Of a stretch of DNA of 64,000 nt, positions 29,201-38,703 are shown in pieces. The notes below the pieces were generated by a model. It was not told where the DNA came from, did no database searches, and was given only the letters and a program-made list of their open reading frames with translations. Every line of letters begins with the position of its first letter. The stretch's first letter is position 1. Origin of the DNA: an uncultured Shewanella sp. Lineage in GTDB: Bacteria; Pseudomonadota; Gammaproteobacteria; Enterobacterales; Shewanellaceae. The DNA is taken from assembly GCF_947497935.1 (NCBI RefSeq), contig NZ_CANMIO010000014.1, positions 1-64,000 of the forward strand. The letters run 5' to 3'. Position numbers and translations under genes: made by a program.

Positions 29201-29681
29201 TAGACCAAATAAAAGCTTAAAATAAACTTAAAATAAACCATAAACAAGCTTAACTTAACATAAATCAAAACTTAATTATCTCGCCACCAGCCCCATCCAC
29301 CCATTAACAACAAGCTAATAACCCAATAAAAACAAGGCAATACAAAAACACTTCGCTATTTACGTTCAATTAAGCAGCAATTTCCGAGTTTACACTAGCT
29401 AGTCATTTAATCTTAACTGTAAGTAACAAAAAAATGATGATATCTAACATTAAGATATGAGTTCTAAGTAGAGGTAATTCAATAAATTACCTCTATATAA
29501 GCAGATAGCAATCAAGCGTATAGATAGATAAGAAGTAAGTAGAACAAGCAGGCGAACATTCTGTTGCGTTTCAGTGTAGAGTAGTTATTAACATGTAAAA
29601 CCTTTCGATGGGTTATAACTATTTTTGCTTGCTATGCATTTATGACTCTCGAATAAAACAACATAAAAATAAGAGGTTTTA
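29201..29681. other. AT-rich intergenic region with a perfect hairpin
   Basis: Between the transposase relic and the next gene. It holds AGAGGTAATT / AATTACCTCT at 29470-29494, a perfect stem without a T run, possibly regulatory or a leftover end of the insertion. No gene seen. Confidence 0.4.
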
Positions 29682-30113
29682 ATGAAGTGCAGCCAGTTAT
29701 CAATATTATTAACATTAACCTTATCATTTTCGTTATTTGCAGGCCCAGCAGCCCCTACAGATGAGGAGAAAGCGCTGCTTGAATCTTGTATGTCTCTTAA
29801 GAATACCTCTGAAGAGCTCTCTGCAAACTCCTGTGTTTACTATATTCAGGGTTTTTTAGCCGGTTCCTTAACCACAGAATCAAATTATGTCTTGCGTGAA
29901 GCATCGGGCGTATTTCTGGATAGAGCCTATCGAACTCGAGTAGGAAATCTGACATCAAAGAAGCAACCGATCCAATTATGCCTGCCTAAGGATGAAAATA
30001 TTGAGCACTTAGCAGAGCGCCTCATTGAACATTTTTCATATCCTATCGAAACGATGCAATTACTACACACTCAAATTTTCTATGCCATCGAAGCAGAATC
30101 TTCATGTTCGTAA
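29682..30113 (+). CDS. Exported Rap1a/Tai-like small protein
   Basis: 143 residues with AAGAGG upstream and a 20-residue signal peptide (LSILLTLTLSFSLFAGPA). The mature part has four spaced cysteines (ESCMSL, NSCVYY, QLCLPK, SSCS), and the layout C..YIQGFLAG ... CLP ... HLAERLIEHF matches the Rap1a/Tai family, named after periplasmic immunity proteins of type VI secretion toxins. No secretion effector lies nearby; it sits 26 bases before the mnh operon, so it may be a housekeeping relative. Confidence 0.65.
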   Translation: MKCSQLSILLTLTLSFSLFAGPAAPTDEEKALLESCMSLKNTSEELSANSCVYYIQGFLAGSLTTESNYVLREASGVFLDRAYRTRVGNLTSKKQPIQLCLPKDENIEHLAERLIEHFSYPIETMQLLHTQIFYAIEAESSCS

Positions 30114-30139
30114 GCAACCAAACCCACAGGTGAAATGTA

Positions 30140-30727
30140 ATGGCACAGCATGAACCATCCCTTAACCGACTCAATAAGCTTATTGGTAACGGTGAGAAAA
30201 TGAGACTAAATGACGATAAATTAACGCCCGAAGAAAAAAACAGGTTTTTGCCGAGCCATGCACTTAGTCTCTGCTTAACCCTGTCGCTCTTTTGGTGGAT
30301 AAACTCAAATTACAGCAACCCACTCCTGCTGTCACTGGGGGCCGCTTCTATCCTGCTAGTGCTATATATTGCAAACAGGATGAATGTAATCGACCATGAG
30401 TCTCAACCAATACACCTCTCAACCAAAATGCCCGGCTACATGTTATGGCTCGCTAAAGAGATCATTATCGCCAATATCTCAGTGGTCAAACACATTTGGC
30501 TTGGCAATAGCAGTATCTCCCCAACCCTCGCCACGATAGACGCCACTCAGCGCACAGATCTCACCAAGGTTATCTATGCCAACTCCATTACTTTGACACC
30601 TGGCACAGTAGCGGTGGGCTTAGACGATGATCGCGTCATCATCCATGCCTTGAGCAAGGAAAATATCGATATCTTAAAAGCCGGAAAGATGGATCGCCGG
30701 GTAACTGAATTGGAAAACAGATGTTAA
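30140..30727 (+). CDS. mnhE: Mrp/Mnh cation-proton antiporter subunit E
   Basis: 195 residues. The family pattern is clear from LCLTLSLFWWINSNY through PGYMLWLAKEIIIANISVVK to KVIYANSITLTPGTVAVGLD. Subunit E has two membrane segments and a cytosolic tail. The first ~38 residues are an unusual polar extension; a later ATG at 30200 would shorten it. First gene of an eight-gene operon; its end overlaps mnhF by seven bases. Confidence 0.9.
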   Translation: MAQHEPSLNRLNKLIGNGEKMRLNDDKLTPEEKNRFLPSHALSLCLTLSLFWWINSNYSNPLLLSLGAASILLVLYIANRMNVIDHESQPIHLSTKMPGYMLWLAKEIIIANISVVKHIWLGNSSISPTLATIDATQRTDLTKVIYANSITLTPGTVAVGLDDDRVIIHALSKENIDILKAGKMDRRVTELENRC

Positions 30728-31017
30728 CTGCAGCCACAGTCGCAATTCTCGTAGTCATGCTCCTCGCGATCATTCGCTGCATCGTGGGGCCAACGCTATA
30801 TGATCGGATCCTAGCGTTCAATATGTTTGGCACCAAAACCGTCCTACTTATCTCGGTACTGGGCTTTTTAATGGGGCGACCCGAGTTTTTGGATATCGCC
30901 CTAGTGTATGCCCTGATCAACTTTATCAGTGTTATCGGTGTACTGCGATTTTCTGACTCTGTTGAATTCAATCACCAGCCCCAAGAACAAGCGTCAACCA
31001 AGGAGGGGAAACAATGA
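30721..31017 (+). CDS. mnhF: Mrp/Mnh antiporter subunit F
   Basis: 98 residues, three membrane segments. Typical subunit F blocks: IIRCIVGPTLYDRILAFNMF and FLDIALVYALINFISVIGV. Overlaps mnhE upstream and shares ATGA with mnhG downstream. Part of the membrane complex that trades Na+ for H+. Confidence 0.92.
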   Translation: MLTAATVAILVVMLLAIIRCIVGPTLYDRILAFNMFGTKTVLLISVLGFLMGRPEFLDIALVYALINFISVIGVLRFSDSVEFNHQPQEQASTKEGKQ

Positions 31018-31355
31018 GTCTCTTACTCGACATCGCGAGTGGATTTTGCTTACTACTCGGCAGCTTTCTCTGCCTATCCGGCGGTATTGGCATCTTACGC
31101 TTCCCTGATTTTTATACTCGTATGCACGCCGTAGGGGTTACCGACACCTTAGGTGCAGGAATGATCCTCATTGGCCTGATGCTACAAAATCCACATGGGC
31201 TGGTACTGCTTAAGTTGATGATGATTTTACTGTTCACACTATTGATCAACCCTGTTGCAAGTCATGCTCTGGCCAAAACGGCTCTACGTAATAACTTGCA
31301 CCCTGTGCTTTATGAGTCAACTAATAAGGGAGGGGACAAGCCATCGAAACCATAG
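31014..31355 (+). CDS. mnhG: Mrp/Mnh antiporter subunit G
   Basis: 113 residues with AAGGAGGGG upstream. Typical subunit G signature GGIGILRFPDFYTRMHAVGV followed by TDTLGAGMILIGLML. Three membrane segments. Its last codons overlap the presumed start of the next gene. Confidence 0.92.
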   Translation: MSLLLDIASGFCLLLGSFLCLSGGIGILRFPDFYTRMHAVGVTDTLGAGMILIGLMLQNPHGLVLLKLMMILLFTLLINPVASHALAKTALRNNLHPVLYESTNKGGDKPSKP

Positions 31356-32455
31356 TTGATGTCGTCCTATTAAGCTTTCTCGTCGTAATTGCTATCGCCA
31401 TTGTTCGGACAAAAGATCTGTTGGCCGTAGTGATGTTAACGGGGATCTATGGCTTACTGTCTGCGAGCTTCTTTGTTGTACTAGATGCGGTCGATGTGGC
31501 CTTTACCGAAGCCTCTGTAGGCGCAGGCATATCAGGTTTACTGATGCTGGCAGCCATCACCATGACAGGCCGCACCGAGGCGCCTAAGCGTCATAAACCT
31601 TTGTTAGCTTTACTGGTGGTAATGATCACAGGTGGCATGCTGATCTACGGCACTATGGATATGCCTTATTTTGGCAGTTTCGATGCACCGATTCATCAAC
31701 ATGTCGCCCCTCGTTACATTAACGACTCGATGCAGGAGGTCGGTGTACCCAATATTGTCACCTCTGTGCTGGCGAGCTACCGAGCATTTGACACCTTAGG
31801 TGAAGTTGCTGTGATCTTTACTGCCGGCATTGGAGTCTTGTCTCTCTTATCACTGCCGCCACGTCGTAAGTCATATCAAATAGATGAGAACAGCTTAGCA
31901 GAGAGCAGCAAAGAACAAATGTATGAGGAACACATCGTACTGCGAATTGTTAGCAAGGCATTGATCCCTATCATCCTATTGTTTGCATTCTACGTGCAGT
32001 TCCACGGCGATTTTGGCCCTGGAGGTGGGTTTCAGGCTGGGGTAATTTTTGCCGCCGCAATCATCCTCTATGCAATGTTATATGGGCTAGAGACTGCTAG
32101 GCACATCTTTAGTCAATCACTGATCCAACTGATCGCTGCTACCGGACTCTTACTATACGCCAGTGTTGGCGTGCTCTCGCTATTTAATGGCGGTAACTTT
32201 TTAGATTACAACGTATTAGCTGAGGACCCGATTGGCGGTCAGCACCTAGGTATTTTGCTTATCGAACTCGGAGTGGGCTGCACTGTCGCCTCGGTGATGA
32301 TCGTTATATTTTTCAACTTTGCCGGCCGCAGAGAAGCACAACAACACCCCAATAATCAGAACAGCCCAGAGCTAAACAGCCCTGAGCAAAAAAGTCATGA
32401 ACTAAAAAGTACTGAATCTAACGGTATTAAACACAACAACGGCGAGGGGGCATGA
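31343..32455 (+). CDS. mnhB: MbhD-MnhB fusion subunit of the Mrp antiporter
   Basis: About 370 residues. The N-terminal ~75 residues form an MbhD/DUF4040 domain (TKDLLAVVMLTGIYGLLSAS, then VDVAFTEASVGAGISGLLML), which in seven-gene Mrp systems is the C-terminal part of MrpA. From ~190 on it is MnhB (FYVQFHGDFGPGGGFQAGVI). The first membrane helix of the MbhD domain lies upstream of the first ordinary start codon (TTG 31421) and downstream of an in-frame stop at 31325. The only fitting start is ATC at 31343 behind GGGAGGGG at eight bases. The polar tail is rich in Asn, Ser and Glu. Ends in ATGA with mnhC. Confidence 0.85.
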   Translation: METIVDVVLLSFLVVIAIAIVRTKDLLAVVMLTGIYGLLSASFFVVLDAVDVAFTEASVGAGISGLLMLAAITMTGRTEAPKRHKPLLALLVVMITGGMLIYGTMDMPYFGSFDAPIHQHVAPRYINDSMQEVGVPNIVTSVLASYRAFDTLGEVAVIFTAGIGVLSLLSLPPRRKSYQIDENSLAESSKEQMYEEHIVLRIVSKALIPIILLFAFYVQFHGDFGPGGGFQAGVIFAAAIILYAMLYGLETARHIFSQSLIQLIAATGLLLYASVGVLSLFNGGNFLDYNVLAEDPIGGQHLGILLIELGVGCTVASVMIVIFFNFAGRREAQQHPNNQNSPELNSPEQKSHELKSTESNGIKHNNGEGA

Positions 32456-32823
32456 TGGTACTCGGACTCTATAACTACTGGATCGTAGTCTTGCTGATGA
32501 TGATCGGTTTTTATATCGTTATCGCCCATGGCAACCTGATCAAGAAATTGGTTGGCTTAACGATTTTTCAGACCTCGGTTTTTATCTTTTACATCAGCAT
32601 GGGCAATGTCGATAGTGGTAGCGCGCCAATCTTGGCCGAAGGGGTGAGCCGCTACTCTAACCCGCTGCCCCATGTGCTTATTCTCACCGCGATTGTGGTC
32701 GGTATCGCAACGACCGCGCTAGGACTCGCATTAGCCATCAGAATCAAAGAGTCATACGGATCTATAGAAGAAGATGAGATCCAAATTCAAGATCAGCTTA
32801 CAGAGGACAGTTCAAAGTGCTAG
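32452..32823 (+). CDS. mnhC: Mrp/Mnh antiporter subunit C (NuoK-like)
   Basis: 123 residues, three membrane segments, homologous to NuoK. Family blocks MMIGFYIVIAHGNLIKKLVG and PLPHVLILTAIVVGIATTAL. Start overlaps the mnhB stop (ATGA); end overlaps mnhD by seven bases. Transmits proton movement between the large subunits. Confidence 0.93.
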   Translation: MMVLGLYNYWIVVLLMMIGFYIVIAHGNLIKKLVGLTIFQTSVFIFYISMGNVDSGSAPILAEGVSRYSNPLPHVLILTAIVVGIATTALGLALAIRIKESYGSIEEDEIQIQDQLTEDSSKC

Positions 32824-34295
32824 CACATCTGCCTATTTTACAAGTTATTGTGCCACTAATGGCTGCGCCTTTGTGCTGGTTCCTGAACCGGTCAAAACTG
32901 GTGTGGCTATTTGCCCTATTGGTGAGCGGTTTCGCCTTCGTAAACAGCATATTCCTACTACAACAAGTAATGAGCGCCGGCACCATTACTTATCAACTTG
33001 GGGGTTGGGATGCGCCTTGGGGGATCGAATATCGTATCGATGAGCTCAACGCGCTGCTATTGCTGATCATCTCAGCCATAGGCACGGTCGTCCTGTTTGC
33101 AGCGCAAACCAGTATTCAAAAAGAACTCCCTAGAGAGCGTCACACCCTGTTTTATAGCCTTTACCTGCTGTCATTAACGGGAATGTTCGGTATTGTCGCC
33201 ACAGGGGATGTGTTTAATGTATTCGTATTTTTAGAGATCTCCTCGCTGTCAGGCTACGCACTGATTGCTTTGGGTAAAGATAGACGCGCCCTTTGGGCCG
33301 CTTATCAATATCTGATCATGGGAACTATCGGCGCGACCTTTATTCTGATCGGTATCGGCCTGCTATACCAGATGACAGGAACGCTGAATATGGCGGATCT
33401 TGCCAATCGGCTTGCAGAGGTCAACCAAACACGCACCGTATTTGCTGCATTTGCCTTTTTGGTGGTGGGGATCTGTTTAAAATTAGCCCTATTTCCACTG
33501 CACCTGTGGTTACCTAACGCTTACGGCTACGCACCTTCAATAGTGACCGCTTTTCTCGCAGCTACAGCCACTAAAGTTGCAGTTTACCTACTGATCCGCT
33601 TCACTTATACGGTATTTGGCATCGAGCTTTCCTTCTCTATCCTGCCGCTACAGAACTTATTTATTGTGCTCGGACTGGTTGGCATATTCGCCGCTTCTAC
33701 CGCGGCAATATATAAAACCAATGTTAAACATATTTTCGCCTACTCGAGTATCGCTCAGGTTGGCTACATGATTATTGGCTACGCCATCAACACCAGCACC
33801 GGGCTTATGGCCACCTTGCTGCACATGTTTAATCACGCCTTAATGAAGAGCGCACTGTTTTTAGCCTTAGGTGCGGTGATGTACCGCATCGGCAGCGTTC
33901 AGCTTAGTCAGTTCCAAGGGCTAGGACGACAGATGCCACTAACAATGGCAGCCATTGTCATTGGCGGATTAAGCTTGATTGGTGTGCCGCTGACAGTTGG
34001 ATTTATCAGTAAGTGGTATTTGTTACTTGCCGCGATTGAGGCAGACATGTGGCCAGTGGCGGTGTTGCTACTGCTCGGCTCACTACTGGCAGTCCTGTAT
34101 GTATGGCGAATCGTAGAAACAGCCTATTTCAAGCCCCCTCTGCCGGGTCGTGAAGCGGTGCAGGAAGCACCTTGGACCTTCCTCGCTCCTATTTGGATAC
34201 TGGTACTGGCCAATATCTATTTCGGCATCGATACCCGCCTTAGTGTGCAAGTGGCACAGGCGGCTTCTCAAAGCTTGTTTGGAATTAACCCATGA
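32817..34295 (+). CDS. mnhD: Mrp/Mnh antiporter subunit D
   Basis: 492 residues, about fourteen membrane segments, NuoL/M/N-type proton channel. Visible key elements: VFNVFVFLEISSLSGYALIA with the channel Glu, FPLHLWLPNAYGYAPSIVTA with Lys nearby, and KTNVKHIFAYSSIAQVGYMI. GTG start with GAGG upstream; overlaps mnhC. One of three large channel subunits in this operon. Confidence 0.92.
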   Translation: MLAHLPILQVIVPLMAAPLCWFLNRSKLVWLFALLVSGFAFVNSIFLLQQVMSAGTITYQLGGWDAPWGIEYRIDELNALLLLIISAIGTVVLFAAQTSIQKELPRERHTLFYSLYLLSLTGMFGIVATGDVFNVFVFLEISSLSGYALIALGKDRRALWAAYQYLIMGTIGATFILIGIGLLYQMTGTLNMADLANRLAEVNQTRTVFAAFAFLVVGICLKLALFPLHLWLPNAYGYAPSIVTAFLAATATKVAVYLLIRFTYTVFGIELSFSILPLQNLFIVLGLVGIFAASTAAIYKTNVKHIFAYSSIAQVGYMIIGYAINTSTGLMATLLHMFNHALMKSALFLALGAVMYRIGSVQLSQFQGLGRQMPLTMAAIVIGGLSLIGVPLTVGFISKWYLLLAAIEADMWPVAVLLLLGSLLAVLYVWRIVETAYFKPPLPGREAVQEAPWTFLAPIWILVLANIYFGIDTRLSVQVAQAASQSLFGINP

Positions 34296-35782
34296 ATCAC
34301 TCTTTGGAGCTGTTGTTACAGCTAACCATTATATTGCCTCTGCTTGCCACATTGGCAATCTTGGCAACGGGAAAACACCCTAACCTTCGTGAGGCTGTAA
34401 CGATTAGCATCAGCCTTGTCGTTATGTATTGTGTGATAAACCTATATCAAGGGCTTAGTGCAGGCGCATCTATTGAGGTGTTTTGGTGGCAGCTTCTACC
34501 TGGCTTAGCCGTCGAGTTTGTGGTTGAGCCCTTAGGCATGCTGTTTGCCCTAATTGCCAGCTTTCTGTGGTTCATAACCACCCTTTATGCTATCGGCTAT
34601 ATGCGTGGTCACCACGAGGAAAATCAAACCCGCTTTTACCTCTGCTTCGCGTTAGCCATCAGTGCAGTGATGGGGCTGGCATTTTCGGCCAACCTGTTTA
34701 CCCTGTTTATCTTCTATGAAGTGTTAACCCTGTCAACCTACCCTTTAGTCACCCACGCTGGTACAGAAAAGGCCAAGCAAGGAGGACGCGTATACTTAGG
34801 GATCTTGCTTGGAACCTCCATCGCCTTCTTCCTACTGGCGATTGTCTTGACTTGGTTTGTGGCTGGCACCTTGGACTTCAAACCGGGCGGCGTATTTCAC
34901 ACAGATGTTGATACCAGCTTGCTCGGCGCCATACTGGTACTGTTTGTATTTGGTATTGGTAAAGCCGCCATCATGCCATTCCACCGCTGGTTACCTGCCG
35001 CGATGGTTGCTCCTACACCAGTGAGCGCCCTGCTACATGCCGTAGCGGTGGTTAAGGCGGGGGTATTTACCATATTAAAGATCTGTGTGTTTATCTTTGG
35101 TATCGAACTACTACCAACTCTACCAACGACTGAATTTCTGCTCTATTTAGCTGCGGCATCGGTACTGCTCGCCTCTATTGTGGCGATGCGTCAGGATAAC
35201 TTAAAAGCGCGACTCGCTTACTCGACGGTAAGCCAACTGGGCTATATCACCATAGGCGCACTGCTGGCCAACTCATCTGGCGTTATCGGTAGCTCCATGC
35301 ACATTGCTACCCATGCTTTTGGCAAGATCACTCTATTCTTCTGCGCTGGTGCCATTTTGGTGGCAACCCATAAATCGAAAGTCAGTGAAATGCGCGGCCT
35401 CGGCTTTACTATGCCAGTGACCATGGCGGCCTTTTTTATCGCTAGCCTAAGCATTATTGGTGTACCGCCCGCTGGTGGAACTTGGAGTAAGTGGTTCCTG
35501 TTAATGGGCACGATGGAAACTGAACATTGGGTCATTATGATGGTGCTGATGGTGAGTTCACTACTCAATATCGCCTATCTGCTGCCTATTCCATACCACG
35601 CCTTTTTTCCAGGCAAGGGCCACCCAGCCGCTAAGGAGGCCATCAACGAAGCACCTTTTATGTCATTAATCGCACTATCCATCACCACCTTAGGTTGCTT
35701 GATTCTATTTCTTTATCCGCAACCTCTCTATGAATTGGCAAAGACTATCTTAACTGTGCCGGGAGTCAGCCATGGGCAATAA
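34292..35782 (+). CDS. Second D-type channel subunit
   Basis: 496 residues of the same NuoL/M/N superfamily as mnhD but clearly diverged: LFTLFIFYEVLTLSTYPLV, KAAIMPFHRWLPAAMVAPTP and KARLAYSTVSQLGYITIGAL. The overlap with mnhD is the four-base ATGA type. A second D-like subunit, sometimes called D-prime, is recorded in operons that lack a full-length MrpA. It likely adds another ion channel to the complex. No separate function is shown. Confidence 0.85.
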   Translation: MNHSLELLLQLTIILPLLATLAILATGKHPNLREAVTISISLVVMYCVINLYQGLSAGASIEVFWWQLLPGLAVEFVVEPLGMLFALIASFLWFITTLYAIGYMRGHHEENQTRFYLCFALAISAVMGLAFSANLFTLFIFYEVLTLSTYPLVTHAGTEKAKQGGRVYLGILLGTSIAFFLLAIVLTWFVAGTLDFKPGGVFHTDVDTSLLGAILVLFVFGIGKAAIMPFHRWLPAAMVAPTPVSALLHAVAVVKAGVFTILKICVFIFGIELLPTLPTTEFLLYLAAASVLLASIVAMRQDNLKARLAYSTVSQLGYITIGALLANSSGVIGSSMHIATHAFGKITLFFCAGAILVATHKSKVSEMRGLGFTMPVTMAAFFIASLSIIGVPPAGGTWSKWFLLMGTMETEHWVIMMVLMVSSLLNIAYLLPIPYHAFFPGKGHPAAKEAINEAPFMSLIALSITTLGCLILFLYPQPLYELAKTILTVPGVSHGQ

Positions 35783-36143
35783 AAATAACAAGCAGTACCT
35801 GTTTGATAACCCCAAAAATATCAAAAGAGTTTTGTATATTTTGTATGCTTGCTGCGCACTGCTTGTGGCGCTAGATTTTGTCATTCATCGCCATGTCTAC
35901 CATAGCTGGGAAAACCTGCCACTTTTTTACCCCCTCTATGGTTTTGTTGGCTGTGTCATCTTGGTATTCGTTGCAAAGTGGATGCGAACTTTTTTGATGC
36001 GCCCAGAAGACTATTATGACTGCGAATATGACCGTGGATATGACGACAACACTATAGAAAATGCTGCAGATGAGCCCCCACACAAGGGTGAAACCGAACA
36101 GGCAAAAAACAACAATATAGGTGATCACAATGTGGATGCTTGA
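35772..36143 (+). CDS. Small two-helix membrane protein of the mnh operon
   Basis: 123 residues. A basic start (NKNNKQYLFDNPKNIKRV), two membrane segments (LYILYACCALLVALDFVIH and LYGFVGCVILVFVAKWM), then a very acidic tail (EDYYDCEYDRGYDD). It overlaps the genes on both sides (11 and 14 bases), so it is made together with the antiporter and may be an accessory subunit. No family name recognised. Confidence 0.75.
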   Translation: MGNKNNKQYLFDNPKNIKRVLYILYACCALLVALDFVIHRHVYHSWENLPLFYPLYGFVGCVILVFVAKWMRTFLMRPEDYYDCEYDRGYDDNTIENAADEPPHKGETEQAKNNNIGDHNVDA

Positions 36144-37830
36144 GTTACCGCCCTTTACTCTGTTCTTTATAGGCGGGCTTATTGCGGCAATGACCCGCGG
36201 CAAGCTGCGCGGTGCCATAATGGTCGCCATTCCTGTTATTAGTGCCATTCACCTGTGGACTGTACCTGAAGGCATTCATCTACAACTGGCATTTTTAGAT
36301 TATGAGTTAGTGCCCTACCGCGCAGATAAGCTGAGCCTGATGTTTGGTTACGTATTTCATATCGCCGCATTCATCTCGATTATCTACTCGCTGCATGTCA
36401 AAGATACCGTACAGCAAGTAGCAGCGATGCTCTATGCGGGTAGTGCGCTGGGCGCGGTATTTGCCGGCGATCTGCTGACCCTATTTGTATTTTGGGAGCT
36501 ACTCGCCTTTACCTCGGTATTTTTAATCTGGGCGCGCAGAACAACCCGCGCTTATCATGCAGGCATGCGCTATCTGATCATTCAGGTTCTATCTGGGGTT
36601 ATTTTGCTGGTAGGCGCACTATTTTATGCCGCTGAAACTGGCTCTCTGGCCTTTGACAATATCGGCCTAGAAGGTGTTGCAGGCTGGCTAATATTTATCG
36701 CCTTTGGCATTAAATCTGCTTTTCCCGTCGCCCACACTTGGCTTACCGATGCCTATCCTGAAGCCACACCAACCGGTACCGTTATTCTCAGTGCATTTAC
36801 CACTAAGGTCGCCGTTTATGCTCTGGCGCGCGCCTATCCAGGCACCGAGCTGTTGATATACATTGGCGCCGCCATGACCTGCTTCCCGATTTTCTTTGCG
36901 GTGATTGAGAATGATCTTCGCAGAGTACTGGCCTACAGCCTAATCAACCAGGTGGGCTTTATGGTAGTTGGGATCGGGATTGGTACCGCACTGGCAATCA
37001 ACGGCGCAATTGCCCACGCCTTCAACGATGTGATCTTTAAAGGCTTGCTGTTTATGAGCATGGGCGCTGTGCTACATATGACAGGCAGAATCAATGGCTC
37101 TGAACTGGGCGGCTTGTATAAATCCATGCCCAAGACCACGATACTGTGTATTATCGGCGCCGCCTCTATTTCAGCCTTCCCACTGTTTAGCGGCTTTGTC
37201 AGTAAATCGATGGTAATGGCTGCCGCGCTTGAAACGGGTCATGACTGGGTCTGGTTGATGTTACTCTTCGCCTCTGCAGGTGTATTTCATCATGCAGGGA
37301 TCAAGATCCCCTATTTTGCCTTCTTCGCCCACGACTCAGGCCTGCGCGCCAGCGACCCGCCTCGCAATATGTTGTTCGCCATGTTTATCGCCGCAAGCCT
37401 GTGTATTGCTATCGGTATCTATCCAGCAGCGCTCTATTCACTGCTACCATATGATACGGGTTACAACCCTTACGATGCGACCCACGTACTGGCGCAAACT
37501 CAGTTACTGCTGTTCTCAGCCCTAGCGTTTGTTTGGTTAAACCTCAGAGGCATGTATCCGCCCGAGTTGCCCTCGACAAACCTGGATGTGGACTGGTTCT
37601 ATCGCCGCGCGATCCCCGCCACGCTGCAAAAAGTGTTTGCGGTAATATGGAAGGCTGATGGCGCACTTCGCCAAGCGATTAAAGGCAAACTAAGCCTATG
37701 TCAGTCTATTATTGCCAACAAACATAAAGGCTTGGGGGGCTTACTCTCTGGCTCGTACCCTTCTGGCAATATGGTGTTATGGGTCGCTGTGATCTTAGCG
37801 TCATACCTGTTTATTGGCTTTCTTGGTTAG
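36130..37830 (+). CDS. Large NuoL/MrpA-type channel subunit
   Basis: 566 residues from the ATG at 36130 (AGGTG six bases upstream; the GTG nine bases earlier has none). Channel elements: DLLTLFVFWELLAFTSVFLI, KSAFPVAHTWLTDAYPEATP and RVLAYSLINQVGFMVVGIGI. It corresponds to the NuoL-like part of MrpA, whose MbhD part is on the mnhB gene in this operon. The last ~60 residues add an amphipathic stretch and a final helix. Last gene of the operon; a strong hairpin follows. Confidence 0.87.
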   Translation: MWMLELPPFTLFFIGGLIAAMTRGKLRGAIMVAIPVISAIHLWTVPEGIHLQLAFLDYELVPYRADKLSLMFGYVFHIAAFISIIYSLHVKDTVQQVAAMLYAGSALGAVFAGDLLTLFVFWELLAFTSVFLIWARRTTRAYHAGMRYLIIQVLSGVILLVGALFYAAETGSLAFDNIGLEGVAGWLIFIAFGIKSAFPVAHTWLTDAYPEATPTGTVILSAFTTKVAVYALARAYPGTELLIYIGAAMTCFPIFFAVIENDLRRVLAYSLINQVGFMVVGIGIGTALAINGAIAHAFNDVIFKGLLFMSMGAVLHMTGRINGSELGGLYKSMPKTTILCIIGAASISAFPLFSGFVSKSMVMAAALETGHDWVWLMLLFASAGVFHHAGIKIPYFAFFAHDSGLRASDPPRNMLFAMFIAASLCIAIGIYPAALYSLLPYDTGYNPYDATHVLAQTQLLLFSALAFVWLNLRGMYPPELPSTNLDVDWFYRRAIPATLQKVFAVIWKADGALRQAIKGKLSLCQSIIANKHKGLGGLLSGSYPSGNMVLWVAVILASYLFIGFLG

Positions 37831-37863
37831 GGAAGGTTGAGAGCTGAATTAGATGTTAACCTT

Positions 37864-37894
37864 GGTCGAATTAGTACTATTAACTAATTCGACC
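37864..37894. terminator. Terminator between convergent genes
   Basis: GGTCGAATTAGT / ACTAATTCGACC stem with a seven-base loop, between the mnh operon and the convergent metalloprotease gene. Confidence 0.75.
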
Positions 37895-37902
37895 ACTTAA
37901 CC

Positions 37903-38703
37903 TTATTGCGCGATACTTAACGCATCAAAAGGCTGTCCAGGAGGGTTACTATAGATAGTACGCAATACCCTCTGTGCATTTTGATTAAATGCACCGCCAT
38001 TACCAAAGCCATCGAAGTGGTTGTTCATGCCAAGAGCATGGCCTAGCTCATGAAGGGTAACTTCATTATCAGCAACGGTTGTACAGCTTGGGTCTGGGTC
38101 CAAGCTTCCGCTATCGATATTGATCCAGGTAAATGTATTGCCTATAGGCTGAATGATACCGTAATCAAGTCCAACACTATGGTTGACAATGTTAGTCGTC
38201 ATAGGGCCTACAGATACGGTGCCCGAACCGCAATTACCTGCAGTGGTACCTTGGCTCCAAATGAAGCCCCAGTCTGTAGGGACGCTTGAGTAATCAATGT
38301 TATTCGTGTCGCTGATATCCAGCTTGATCACGCCTTTTCTATCAAATAGCTGATAGCCAACTAAGCTTTCCGCTTTATTCATTGCGTAAGTAAAACGGGT
38401 GTCTTCAGCGTTGAGGAAATAAACAGGGATAAGCTCCCCCTCACGCCAACGTGTCAAACTAGGGCTTTCTGCAGGCGCTGTACCATCCTCAAAACAATAC
38501 ACGCTATTACAAGTAGCCCATGTCAGATCTATCTGCCCCCAAGCCCCATAAATATTTTGAGTACATAAGCCAGCTTCGGCCAAGTTAGTACACTTTACCG
38601 TTTCAGCAATGATTGAGTCTGACTCATGATTATCACTACTATCACTGCCACCACAACCAACTAGCACGACTGTACCTAACATAAAAGGGAGTAAATACTT
38701 CAT
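37903..38703 (-). CDS. Matrixin-type lipoprotein metalloprotease
   Basis: 266 residues from the ATG at 38703. The frame extends 12 codons further, but this start gives a clean lipoprotein signal (MKYLLPFMLGTVVLVGCGG, with the acylated Cys). The zinc motif HELGHALGMNNH is the metzincin HExxHxxGxxH. Six or so other cysteines suggest disulfides (KCTNLAEAGLCTQN, ATCNSVYC). It should sit on the outer membrane, facing the periplasm or outside, and cut proteins. Substrate unknown. Confidence 0.85.
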   Translation of the reverse strand: MKYLLPFMLGTVVLVGCGGSDSSDNHESDSIIAETVKCTNLAEAGLCTQNIYGAWGQIDLTWATCNSVYCFEDGTAPAESPSLTRWREGELIPVYFLNAEDTRFTYAMNKAESLVGYQLFDRKGVIKLDISDTNNIDYSSVPTDWGFIWSQGTTAGNCGSGTVSVGPMTTNIVNHSVGLDYGIIQPIGNTFTWINIDSGSLDPDPSCTTVADNEVTLHELGHALGMNNHFDGFGNGGAFNQNAQRVLRTIYSNPPGQPFDALSIAQ

